DNA of 63,573 nucleotides from Candidatus Woesearchaeota archaeon. Lineage in GTDB: Archaea > Nanobdellota > Nanobdellia > Woesearchaeales > GW2011-AR4. The notes below the pieces were generated by a model, which ran no database searches, was not told the DNA's origin, and saw only the letters and a list, made by a program, of their open reading frames with translations. The DNA lies in NCBI GenBank assembly GCA_016184145.1, contig JACPDF010000024.1:1-63573 (forward strand), written 5' to 3'. The first letter of the stretch is position 1. The number at the start of each line of letters is the position of its first letter. Below are positions 16,290-24,958 of the stretch, in pieces. Position numbers and translations under genes: made by a program.

Positions 16290-16337
16290 CTGATAAGGGC
16301 AGACTGCCATTATGTGGAAATCTGTCCAGGCCCACCA
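16290..16337 (+). pseudogene. Degenerate second 3' half of tRNA-Ile
   Basis: The last 20 nt of the tRNA-Ile region (16238-16257) recur with 17 of 20 identities at 16318-16337, ending CAGGCCCACCA. Upstream, CTGATAA (16290-16296) repeats the isoleucine anticodon-loop bases, and GGCAGA/TCTGTC can form a T-stem-like pair. No 5' half is present. It could be a remnant of a duplicated tRNA or of an integration event using the tRNA 3' end. Confidence 0.45.
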
Positions 16338-16462
16338 TTCTTATTGCCAAATTGCCAATTTCGAGAATTTTAAGATATTTTTAAAAACATTTTTTACTAC
16401 CCAAAAAGTTTAAATAGAAGTTGTTATTTTATAATAATTACTAATTAAAAGGTGGTATTTTG

Positions 16463-17503
16463 GTGAGAAAAGAGCTTTTTTTAGCGTTGATGGTTATTTC
16501 TATGTTTCTTATTAGCGCATGCGATGTATATAATACTCTTTATGTCAAGCAGCCTGCTATACAGGGAGAGGCTGTGGAGGTTCCTGAGGTCAATATAACA
16601 TTAGAGATTCCTGAAGAAGGGGCAATACCAGAGGAAGAAGCAAAGGAGATAGACGAGGAGATGGAGGCTGCTGAAGAAATTGAAGCAGGCATGGAAGAAA
16701 AGCCGGAAGCAGCAAATGTAATCATAGTTGCTGAGGGTGAAAAAGTAAGCTTAACTCCAAAAGCAGAAGACCCAGACAATGACAAATTGACATTCACTTT
16801 TACAAGCCCCTTGGACAGCAATGGGCAATGGCAGACAACTTATGGGGATGTGGGGGAGTATACAGTCACTATAACTGCAAGCGATGGAACATTAACAGCG
16901 AGCAAGGAAGTTTTAATCATAGTAAAAAAGAAAGAGGAGGCTCCTGTCTTTGAGAGATTTAAACCAATAGAAGCTGCAGTAGCGGTAGAGGAAACAGAAG
17001 CAGTTGATTTTGAGGTCGTTGCATCAGACCTTAACAAGGACGAGCTGTCATACGAATGGAAGCTTGATGGCGTTATGGTAGGGGATGAGGATTCTTATAC
17101 GTACCAGACAACATACGATGATTCTGGAAGCCATACTGTAAAAGCCAAAGTGACAGATCGAATGTTTGACACGGAGAAGATATGGGCTGTTACTGTGGAG
17201 AATGTGAATAGGAAGCCTGTGCTGGAAACAGTTGATGATATAAATGTAGAAGAAACAGACAGAGTTGTAATTGAGCTGAAGGCAAGCGATTCAGATGGGG
17301 ATGATGTAAGCTACAGCATAGATAACGAAAAGTTTTTGCAGGATGGAAATACATTCACATGGAAAACAACTTATGATGATGCTGGCGAGTATACATTTAC
17401 TGTAAGCGCATCTGACGGGGTGGACACAGCAAGCCAACAGGTAAAAGTCGCTGTTGAAAATGTAAACAGGCCGCCAATGATACTTGACATAGTGCAGAAA
17501 TAG
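16463..17503 (+). CDS. Secreted Ig-like repeat lipoprotein-like protein
   Basis: A 346-residue exported protein. The signal peptide (hydrophobic core LFLALMVISMFL) ends in LISAC, a lipobox-like site. An acidic linker rich in Glu/Ala (about 38-85) follows, then three Ig/cadherin-like repeats, each with a D-x-D-x-D-type turn and a shared end pattern: WQTTYGDVGEYTVTITASDG, YQTTYDDSGSHTVKAKVTD, WKTTYDDAGEYTFTVSASDG. Such folds bind calcium or mediate adhesion. GTG 16463 is preferred because GGTGG (16451-16455) lies 7 nt ahead; TTG 16460 is also possible. TATA-like AGTTTAAATAG lies near 16407. The next gene encodes a paralog. Confidence 0.8.
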   Translation: MRKELFLALMVISMFLISACDVYNTLYVKQPAIQGEAVEVPEVNITLEIPEEGAIPEEEAKEIDEEMEAAEEIEAGMEEKPEAANVIIVAEGEKVSLTPKAEDPDNDKLTFTFTSPLDSNGQWQTTYGDVGEYTVTITASDGTLTASKEVLIIVKKKEEAPVFERFKPIEAAVAVEETEAVDFEVVASDLNKDELSYEWKLDGVMVGDEDSYTYQTTYDDSGSHTVKAKVTDRMFDTEKIWAVTVENVNRKPVLETVDDINVEETDRVVIELKASDSDGDDVSYSIDNEKFLQDGNTFTWKTTYDDAGEYTFTVSASDGVDTASQQVKVAVENVNRPPMILDIVQK

Positions 17504-17586
17504 GTTTTCTTTTGCTGCACAGCGAGAAAATTAAAAATTTTCTCCGGGTTTGGTAAAGTTTTCACTCCGTTCAAATTGTATGAAAA

Positions 17587-19476
17587 ATGAAAAAGCTGGC
17601 AATAATAACAATCTTATTTTTTATTCTTGTATATTCTGCCAGTTCTTTGAAGACCTTTGAGATAAACGAGACAGACAAAATAAGCCTGGCTCCAAAAGTG
17701 GATGATCCTGATGCTGACAAGCTGATTTACACTTTTACAGAGCCTCTTGATGAGAAAGGGGAATGGCAGACTGCTTATGGGGATGCAGGGGAATATAAAG
17801 CCAAGGTAACTGTGAGTGACGGTATAAACGAGGTCAGCGAAGATGTCCTCATAAAAGTTGGCAAGAAAGAGGAAAAGCCCACTATAGATGATTTTGAGCC
17901 GAAAGAAGATCCTGTAATTATTAATGAAAGGGAAAATGTAAAATTCAAAATAGCGGCTTCTGACCTGAACAAGGACAAGCTAAGCTATGAGTGGAAATTA
18001 AATGACAAGGTTGTTTCCAATGATGGGGAACTTCTTTTTGATACCGGCTATAAAGATGCAGGAGACTATAAGATTTCCGCATCTGTAAGTGATGGAGCTT
18101 CCAAGACAATAAAAATCTGGAATGTTGCAGTTAATGATGTTGATATCGACTCCATTTTGGATCGGATCAAGGATGTAACCGTAACTGAGACAGGGACTGC
18201 AAGCTTGGAGCTGCCTGATTTTGGGAAATACGGGCTAAAGTACAGCATTTCAGAGCCTTTGGGAAATGACAATAAATGGAAAACTGGCTATGACGATGCT
18301 GGGGAATATGGGGCAACTGTAAAGGCGGAAGGAATGGATTTTGAAGGTGAAAAGAAAGTCAGGATTACAATAATTAATAAAGACAGGAAGCCTGAATTCA
18401 TTGGCCTAAAGGATGCGAGCATAAATGAGAATGAGCAGCTGAGCATAGAATTAAAAGCAACCGATACCGACAATGATACGGTGATTTTTTCTGCAGAAGA
18501 CATACCTGAAGGAGCTGAATTGGCCGATAATGTATTTTTGTGGAAGCCAGGATATGATTTCGTGCAGAAGGAAAATGCCTTTGATTATGTGCTTGACAAG
18601 TTCAAATTGCTCAGTAAAAGCGTGGATGTAAAATTCATAGCGCAGAGCGGCAGCCTGAAAGATGGGAAAAGTGTGAAGATTACGGTAAAGGATGCCAACA
18701 GGCCTTTTACCCTTGACATTCCAGAAAGCATTGAGGTGAACGAAGGCCAGGAAATTGCTATCGAGCCGAAGTATAACGATCCTGACAAGGACAAGGTTTC
18801 GTTTTCCTATTCCGGCTTCATGAACAGCAATAAAAAAATAGCTGGATTTAATGATGCGGGGCAGTATATTGTAAAAATTATTGCAAGCGACGGCTATTTT
18901 GAGGAAACAAGGCTTGTAAATTTGAAGGTGAATGATGTCAATAGAGAGCCTGTTTTTGATATAAAGGACAAGTTTGGGGCAGCGGAGAGAGATGAATTAA
19001 AAATAGAGCTTAAGGCAAACGACCCTGACAACGATCCTGTAAGCTTTTCTGCTGTCAGCCTGCCAAGAGGCGCAAGCTTAAGAGGCAACTTATTCGCATG
19101 GGAGCCGGATTTTGACGCTGTAAATGGCACAAAGAAAGAGTTTGGAGTTGAGTTTGTTGCCAGTGACGATAAGAATGAAAGCGCTGCCAAAAAGATAGTA
19201 ATCACAGTCCTGAACAAAAACAAGGCACCGGAAATGATAAGTACGAGCGATAATTTAATTGCGTTGAGGAACGAGCCGACATTATTTGAGGTTAATGTTG
19301 CGGATGTTGATGGTGATGAGTTAACGTATGAATGGGATTTCGGCTTTTTGGACAAGTTTGAAAGCACTAATATGCATCAAAGAATATTTACAGCTGCCGG
19401 CAGCAAGGAGGTCAAAGTGACTGTGAGCGACGGCAAGGAAAGCGTAAGCAAGGTATGGAAGGTTGAAGTTATTTGA
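17587..19476 (+). CDS. Secreted Ig-like repeat protein, paralog
   Basis: A 629-residue exported protein, paralogous to the preceding gene. A signal peptide (KLAIITILFFILVYSASS) leads directly into about seven Ig/cadherin-like repeats of roughly 85-95 residues. The first two align with the neighbour closely (EWQTAYGDAGEYKAKVTVSDG, then the LNKDKLSYEWKLN strand), pointing to a tandem duplication. No C-terminal membrane anchor or LPXTG-like signal is visible, so it may be released or held by partners. Role: probably surface structure or adhesion. Confidence 0.8.
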   Translation: MKKLAIITILFFILVYSASSLKTFEINETDKISLAPKVDDPDADKLIYTFTEPLDEKGEWQTAYGDAGEYKAKVTVSDGINEVSEDVLIKVGKKEEKPTIDDFEPKEDPVIINERENVKFKIAASDLNKDKLSYEWKLNDKVVSNDGELLFDTGYKDAGDYKISASVSDGASKTIKIWNVAVNDVDIDSILDRIKDVTVTETGTASLELPDFGKYGLKYSISEPLGNDNKWKTGYDDAGEYGATVKAEGMDFEGEKKVRITIINKDRKPEFIGLKDASINENEQLSIELKATDTDNDTVIFSAEDIPEGAELADNVFLWKPGYDFVQKENAFDYVLDKFKLLSKSVDVKFIAQSGSLKDGKSVKITVKDANRPFTLDIPESIEVNEGQEIAIEPKYNDPDKDKVSFSYSGFMNSNKKIAGFNDAGQYIVKIIASDGYFEETRLVNLKVNDVNREPVFDIKDKFGAAERDELKIELKANDPDNDPVSFSAVSLPRGASLRGNLFAWEPDFDAVNGTKKEFGVEFVASDDKNESAAKKIVITVLNKNKAPEMISTSDNLIALRNEPTLFEVNVADVDGDELTYEWDFGFLDKFESTNMHQRIFTAAGSKEVKVTVSDGKESVSKVWKVEVI

Positions 19477-19561
19477 AGGAAAGGTATTAGGCTATAAATT
19501 TCTAAAATTATCATTCGGCAAACCAACAACTTTATAAAATTCTTGATTATCTCCTTTGTTG

Positions 19562-21112
19562 ATGCCAGCAAAAAAAATTTCTTCTGAGACAGGAAACGGG
19601 GCTCTGGATTTGGCCTTGGACACCATAAAATCAGGGAAGCAGGCCTTGGTTTTTGTGAATACAAAAAGGAGCGCGGAGAAAACAGCAGAGGACATTTCCA
19701 ATAAGATAAAATCAAATGATGAAAAATTAAGAGAACTAAGCGAAAATGCCCTAAAAGCGCTTTCCAGGCCGACAAAGCAGTGTGAAAGGCTGGCAAAGTG
19801 CATAAAAAAAGGGATAGCTTTCCATCATGCCGGCTTAGTTTCCAAGCAAAGGGAATTGATAGAGGGCAGCTTTAGAAATGGGACAATAAAGATAATATGC
19901 GCAACTCCAACTCTTGCCTATGGCGTTGATCTGCCTGCTTTCAGGGCTATAATAAAGGACTTAAAAAGGTACGGGAGCAATGGGCTAAATTACATTCCTG
20001 TTCTGGAGTATTTGCAGATGTCAGGAAGGGCGGGAAGGCCGAAGTTTGACAAGTTTGGAGAGGCTATTTGCGTAGCGATAAGCGATAATGACAAGAAGAA
20101 GCTTTATGAAAGGTATATCCTAGGCGAGCCTGAAGAGATTTATTCCAAATTAGCTGTTGAGCCTGTGCTGAGGACTTATTTATTAAGTTTGATAGCTGCA
20201 AATTTTGCTAATACCAAGAAAGAAATTGTTGATTTTTTTGGAAAAACATTCTGGGCATATCAGTTTGTGGATATGGCCAGATTAGAGCAGATAATAGACA
20301 AGATGCTTGACTTGCTTGAGGAATGGGAATTCATACAGAAGCATGGCCAGGATTTTGTTGAAGCAAATAAAATAAATGACAGGAGAATAAATGCAACAAA
20401 TATGGGGAAAAGGGTTGCGGAATTATATTTGGATCCTCTGACTGCTTACTTCTTTATTGCATGCCTAAGAAATGCCTCTGACAGGAGAATAAATGAGTTT
20501 TCTTTTTTGCAGATGGTAAGCCATACTTTGGAGATGAGGCCTTTGTTAAGAGTGTCAATCAAGGAAGGGGATAAAATACAGGAAGAATTGCTTAAGTTCT
20601 ATGACTTTTTGCTGGAAAAGGAGCCGTCCTTATATGAGCCCGAGTATGAGGATTTTGCCAACAGCATTAAAACTGCTTTAATGATGCATGAGTGGATTAA
20701 TGAAAAGGATGAGGAGTATTTGCTTGAAAATTACAATGCGAGGCCCGGTGAAATAAGGGGCAAATTGGAATTGGCTGACTGGCTGCTGTACGCTTCCGAG
20801 GAGATATCAAGGATTTTGCATTACCAGTACCTAAATAAAGAGATTGTAAAGTTAAGGCTCAGATTAAGGCATGGCGTTAAGGAAGAATTATTGCCTTTGA
20901 TAAGGCTGCAGGATATTGGAAGAGTAAGGGCAAGGAGATTATTTTCCAACAGAATCAAGGATATAAAAGACGTTAAGAATGCTGATTTAATGAAATTAAG
21001 CCAGATACTGGGAAAGCAGGTTGCCTTGAGCGTAAAGAAACAGGTCGGAGAAGAGATTAAAGAAGTTCCTGCCGGCAAGAGAAAAGGGCAGGTTAGTTTG
21101 GAGAAGTATTAA
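19562..21112 (+). CDS. Hel308/Ski2-like helicase lacking the first RecA domain
   Basis: This is the C-terminal two thirds of a Ski2/Hel308-family superfamily 2 helicase, 516 residues against about 700 for the family. It starts just before motif IV (ALVFVNTKRSAEKTA, about 30-44) and keeps motif V (ICATPTLAYGVDLPAF) and motif VI (QMSGRAGRP), then the winged-helix and ratchet domains. The first RecA domain, with P-loop and DEAH box, is absent and not found upstream. TATA box TTTATAAAAT (about 19530-19539) stands about 25 nt before ATG 19562, so this is a gene in its own right. It may be half of a split helicase or a non-ATPase derivative. Confidence 0.8.
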   Translation: MPAKKISSETGNGALDLALDTIKSGKQALVFVNTKRSAEKTAEDISNKIKSNDEKLRELSENALKALSRPTKQCERLAKCIKKGIAFHHAGLVSKQRELIEGSFRNGTIKIICATPTLAYGVDLPAFRAIIKDLKRYGSNGLNYIPVLEYLQMSGRAGRPKFDKFGEAICVAISDNDKKKLYERYILGEPEEIYSKLAVEPVLRTYLLSLIAANFANTKKEIVDFFGKTFWAYQFVDMARLEQIIDKMLDLLEEWEFIQKHGQDFVEANKINDRRINATNMGKRVAELYLDPLTAYFFIACLRNASDRRINEFSFLQMVSHTLEMRPLLRVSIKEGDKIQEELLKFYDFLLEKEPSLYEPEYEDFANSIKTALMMHEWINEKDEEYLLENYNARPGEIRGKLELADWLLYASEEISRILHYQYLNKEIVKLRLRLRHGVKEELLPLIRLQDIGRVRARRLFSNRIKDIKDVKNADLMKLSQILGKQVALSVKKQVGEEIKEVPAGKRKGQVSLEKY

Positions 21113-21129
21113 ATTAGCAATTCTTGAAG

Positions 21130-21855
21130 TTATTTTTTGCCTTTAGTACTATACATATCCATCTGAGTTTTATATGCTGACTTAATCAATTTTTCCGCTA
21201 TTAGAACTAATTTATCCTTTGGTGCCCTAACATTTACAAGAAATTCGTCTCCAGCACTCCCATGAATTCTTTGAACCAAAGAATCATTCTGCATAACCCT
21301 TGTTACCAAATCCCTATCCCTAGTTTCCTGTCTTTCGTTTCTGCTGTTATGACTTAATGCCCTTCCAATAGCCGCTATATGTCTTGTAACCTCATCATAA
21401 TCAGTCAGATCATTCCAGTGATGCATATCATTACAATCAAAAAATAATAGCCGCCTTTGCTGGGTTCTTCCATATTCACTTCGTTCTCTTTCAACACTCT
21501 GTTCCAATTGGAATTGATAGCCATAAGGAGTCAGTGTCCCGGTAGAATGATCGTATCTTTTTCCTTCAATAAGTGTTAACATATCCGCATAAACTCTGGG
21601 ATTGCCACTATGACTATTTAATATTCCTAAATCTGTCTCGAGTTCCTTCAGAGCCATTGCTTCGTCTAATAAAGGAGAACCAGAATACTGAGCAATGCTA
21701 TATGGGCCATTAAACCTTATTTTTATTGGCTTGCCTTCTTCAACTGTCTCTTTCAGTGATTTTGCATTTTTTAAGGCTTCTTGCGCTTCTTTTATACTGT
21801 CGCCTATTCCTACTGAGAGTCCTAATATGAATGGTCCTTTATAAGATGTTTTCAT
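21130..21855 (-). CDS. GGDEF-like protein with permuted motif order
   Basis: A 241-residue protein whose parts match a diguanylate-cyclase-type GGDEF domain in changed order. Residues about 102-205 read like the normal start and middle: DHSTGTLTPYGY (cf. DxLTGLxNR), FFDCNDMHHWND (cf. DxDxFKxxND) and RIHGSAGDEFLV (degenerate GGDEF), then the helix AEKLIKSA. The closing strand and helix of the fold seem to lie at the N-terminus instead: LGLSVGIGDSIKEAQEALKNAK (about 10-31; cf. SxGIA...AxxAxYxAK), so the chain looks circularly permuted. The first motif Gly is Ala, so catalysis is doubtful. ATG 21855 is chosen because a TATA-like TTTATAAAGG lies about 25-30 nt ahead. Confidence 0.6.
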   Translation of the reverse strand: MKTSYKGPFILGLSVGIGDSIKEAQEALKNAKSLKETVEEGKPIKIRFNGPYSIAQYSGSPLLDEAMALKELETDLGILNSHSGNPRVYADMLTLIEGKRYDHSTGTLTPYGYQFQLEQSVERERSEYGRTQQRRLLFFDCNDMHHWNDLTDYDEVTRHIAAIGRALSHNSRNERQETRDRDLVTRVMQNDSLVQRIHGSAGDEFLVNVRAPKDKLVLIAEKLIKSAYKTQMDMYSTKGKK

Positions 21856-21981
21856 AGTCAAGTAATAATATTAAGCCTTTATAAATCTTTCTATTTTTTT
21901 ACTATTTGGGGGTAGTTATAAATTATGCAAGCGATGCACTGCAAGAATGTTTATAAACCGAATATAATTTGCTGGCTTTAT

Positions 21982-22104
21982 GCCCCTATAGTTTAGTGGA
22001 TCATAATGCGAGGTTGCGGTATTTGTGAAAACCTTGCGGCCCGAGTTCGATTATCCCAACGGGAGACCACGAATCCCGGGGATTCGGGAGTCTCGGTAGG
22101 GGCA
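21982..22104 (+). tRNA. tRNA-Arg(GCG) with two introns
   Basis: The acceptor GCCCCTA/TAGGGGC is intact. Anticodon stem CGAGG/CCTTG (one G-U) holds loop TTGCGG-A, anticodon GCG, split at 37/38 by 11 nt (22020-22030). T-stem CCGAG (22041-22045) and loop TTCGATT are followed by about 39 nt (22053-22091) before the other stem half CTCGG (22092-22096). This second insert lies at the 3' side of the T-loop and contains its own hairpins (TCCC/GGGA and CGAATCC/GGATTCG). Removing both leaves 73 nt. TATA-like TTTATAAACC lies near 21950-21960. Confidence 0.85.
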
Positions 22105-22234
22105 TTTTTATATCCTCACCTTGTATTTCTAATCTTCTATTTTTATTTAATCGGCAGATATAGAGAATTGCGCTTATTATATGACATTTGAGCGCAATTC
22201 TGATATAGTAAATTGCCTTTTGATAGTCATATAA

Positions 22235-22630
22235 TTACTGCAATTTACTATAACTAAAAATCAGCAAAAGTATATTTACTGCATATATTGAATAGCATAT
22301 CAGGCAAACTGCCCTGACCTTAAACTGCAGCACATAAGCAAGGTATAATGACGCAAAAATGGATAATACAGAAAGGTAGAATGCCAGATTTAAAGCGCCA
22401 TAAAAGACCGTTATTAACACTATGCCATAAAACAGCATTCCAGCAAGGCCATTTGAAATGCCGAATATCTTTCCATAGCCGGTTGCAAATGCCTTGGTGC
22501 AGGAAAGCTTATCGCTTATATCACAAACTGCCTTGTAATTTTTTTGGCTGCTGACTTTCCTTTCCACATAAAAAGAATACAATGACAAAAGGAATCCAAT
22601 AGCTAAAATAATCAATAAGGTTAATGCCAT
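22235..22630 (-). CDS. VKOR-family membrane oxidoreductase
   Basis: A 131-residue, four-helix membrane protein of the vitamin K epoxide reductase family, which reoxidises disulfide-forming partners using quinone. Visible: a first helix (LTLLIILAIGFLLSLYSFYVE), the outer cysteine pair in CDISDKLSCTKAF, and the active CLIC (CxxC) near 112-115 in the last helix region. No thioredoxin domain is fused, so a separate DsbA-like partner would be needed. An AT-rich TATA-like stretch (TTTATATAAAAC) lies 25-30 nt before the ATG. It may supply disulfides to secreted Cys-rich proteins such as that at 55845-56327. Confidence 0.88.
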   Translation of the reverse strand: MALTLLIILAIGFLLSLYSFYVERKVSSQKNYKAVCDISDKLSCTKAFATGYGKIFGISNGLAGMLFYGIVLITVFYGALNLAFYLSVLSIFASLYLAYVLQFKVRAVCLICYSIYAVNILLLIFSYSKLQ

Positions 22631-22713
22631 ATATACTCAATTTTTTAGTTTTATATAAATATTTTTATTTAAACGTTATATGGATTAAAACAAATAAAAA
22701 TAATTGCAATAAA

Positions 22714-24888
22714 TCAGACCCCTACCTGCGCTTCAGTCAAACCTTTCCTGTTACGTATCTGCTTGACAATTTTGTCCTGCAGCTCCTCTGGGAGCTTCTC
22801 GAACATCTGATCAATCAATGAGCTGGAGCCTCTGCCTCCTGTCGCACTTCTTAAATCAGAACTCCATCCAAACATTTCCCCTACTGGCAGCTTGGCTTTT
22901 ATTATGGACAAAACCCCTTCCTGCTGCGCATCCAGTAACTGGCCGCGCTTGTTGCTGATTAACTTCGAAATCTCTCCCAAGAAATCTGATGGCGCTTCTA
23001 TCCTCAATATCTGGTAAGGCTCAAATAAGATTGGCCTTGAGGTCATCATGGCTCCCCTGATGCCTTCCCTGACAGCAGGGTAAACCTGCGCTGGACCGCG
23101 GTGAATAGCATCCTCATGAAGCTTCATGTCTGTAAGCATTACCTTGACCTTAAAGCATGGCTCCCTGGCTAATGGCCCCTGAGACATGACATCCTCAAAC
23201 ATATCAAGAATCAACTCAAGAACTTCTCCCAGATGAACTTGGCCGCGCGTCATGTCCATTAAAATGTTCCCTTTATAGATAGCTTTAACTTTTAAGGCAT
23301 CTTTGCTCTCCATTCCACATTCTACAAGCTTGTCCCTAAGCTCAAGGTCTTTTTTCTTAATTCTGCCTTCGCTTATCTCTCCTTTCTTTATCGCTTCATA
23401 GATAGAATCTTCCAATGGATCTACTCTGAAAAAGAACAAGTTGTGCTTATTGGGAGTTTTACCCATGGCTTCCTGCGAGGGTTTTGTTATTGATTCCCTA
23501 TAGACAACAATAGGATTAGAAGTCTGCACCTCAACGCCCTTTTCCGTCTTGATGCGGTTTTCAATAACTTCCAAATGCAGCTCTCCCATGCCGTGCATCA
23601 AGTGCTCTCCTGTCTCTTCATTGATCTCTATCTTTACAGTGGGATCTTCCTTACCGACCATCCTTAAGACCTCTATGAGTTTTGGCAAGTCGCTTGGTTT
23701 TTTCGCTTCTATTGCTTTGGTTATTACAGGCTCAAAGATATGGGTAATTTGCTCGAAAGGCGTTTCAGCTGGCTGCAGAGTTATTGTTTCTCCGGCATAT
23801 GCTTTTACCCCTGCAACACCAATAAAATTTCCGGAAGGAACATTATCAACTATTTCCCTCTTAGCCCCGTTATAGATAAAGACCTGCTGCACTTTTGTAT
23901 TCTGCTTCAGCCTGTTCAAATAAACGTCTATGCCTTTCTTCATTGTTCCTGAGAATAAGCGGCCAGCGGAAATTTCTCCAGCCTGAGGGTCAATGACAAT
24001 TTTTGTTATAATAAAATACAACGGGCCGTTAGAGTCAGAGGCAACCAGGCTTTTTCCATCCTCGCTTTCTATATCACCATGCCATATTTTTGGGATACGG
24101 TAAGGCTGCGCTATCTTGGGAGAGGGCAAGTGGTCAACTACCATGTTAAGGACAACTTCATGCAAAGGAGCCCTATCACTCAAGGACTTGTAGTTATCAG
24201 TATTATATGCTTCTATAATATCCTTGAATGTAATCTTCTTGCTTTGCATATAAGGAATAGACAAAGCCCAGTTGTGGAAAGCTGAGCCAAAACAAACACT
24301 GCCATTTTGAACATTAACCTGCCACTTTTCACCATAGCCTTTTGGGGCTATGTCCATGATAAGCCTGTTGACTGAAGTAATGATTTTTATAAAGCGCTCC
24401 TGCATCTGCTCAGGGGTTAACTGCAGCTCCTTTATCAAACGGTCAACCTTATTGATAAAAAGGACCGGCTTTACAAGCTCCCTTAATGCCTGCCTCAAAA
24501 CTGTCTCTGTCTGCGGCATTATGCTCTCTACCGCATCCACTAAAACAATAGCTCCGTCAGCTGCCCTCATTGCCCTTGTTACATCCCCCCCAAAATCAAC
24601 ATGGCCAGGAGTGTCAAGAAGGTTAATCAGGTACTCATTGCCCTTCAAAGAATGAACCATGCTAACAGCGGCTGTGTCTATTGTGATGCCCCTTTCCTGC
24701 TCGTCTGCATGGAAATCAAGCTTTAACGCTTTGCCAGCATCTTCCTTGGACATCATTCCTGCGCCTGCAAGCAGATTATCAGAAAAAGTTGTTTTTCCGT
24801 GATCAATATGAGCGCAAATGGCAATGTTCCTTATGTTTTGTGGATTTTTCATCAATCTTGTGACTTTATCCACCATCTTTTCTGCCAT
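22714..24888 (-). CDS. fusA: Translation elongation factor EF-2
   Basis: GTPase driving ribosomal translocation. 724 residues, archaeal/eukaryotic type: G1 AHIDHGKTT (about 26-34), switch II DTPGHVDFGG, G4 NKVDR, then domains II-V. Domain IV carries MTRGQVHLGEVLELI and the loop AIHRGPAQVYPAVREG with a His near the diphthamide position. GGAGGT lies ahead of the ATG. It follows ndk on the same strand after 70 nt, close to the ribosomal protein genes. Confidence 0.97.
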   Translation of the reverse strand: MAEKMVDKVTRLMKNPQNIRNIAICAHIDHGKTTFSDNLLAGAGMMSKEDAGKALKLDFHADEQERGITIDTAAVSMVHSLKGNEYLINLLDTPGHVDFGGDVTRAMRAADGAIVLVDAVESIMPQTETVLRQALRELVKPVLFINKVDRLIKELQLTPEQMQERFIKIITSVNRLIMDIAPKGYGEKWQVNVQNGSVCFGSAFHNWALSIPYMQSKKITFKDIIEAYNTDNYKSLSDRAPLHEVVLNMVVDHLPSPKIAQPYRIPKIWHGDIESEDGKSLVASDSNGPLYFIITKIVIDPQAGEISAGRLFSGTMKKGIDVYLNRLKQNTKVQQVFIYNGAKREIVDNVPSGNFIGVAGVKAYAGETITLQPAETPFEQITHIFEPVITKAIEAKKPSDLPKLIEVLRMVGKEDPTVKIEINEETGEHLMHGMGELHLEVIENRIKTEKGVEVQTSNPIVVYRESITKPSQEAMGKTPNKHNLFFFRVDPLEDSIYEAIKKGEISEGRIKKKDLELRDKLVECGMESKDALKVKAIYKGNILMDMTRGQVHLGEVLELILDMFEDVMSQGPLAREPCFKVKVMLTDMKLHEDAIHRGPAQVYPAVREGIRGAMMTSRPILFEPYQILRIEAPSDFLGEISKLISNKRGQLLDAQQEGVLSIIKAKLPVGEMFGWSSDLRSATGGRGSSSLIDQMFEKLPEELQDKIVKQIRNRKGLTEAQVGV

Positions 24889-24958
24889 TGTTTCTTTACC
24901 TCCAATTAGGATTAAGACAATATAAAAATCACCAATATGCCATTATCAAATAAACTAG

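Noticed and set aside
19377-19796. Minus-strand open frame across the Hel308-like start
   Set aside because: It is antisense to two well-supported genes and has no ribosome-binding site or family features.
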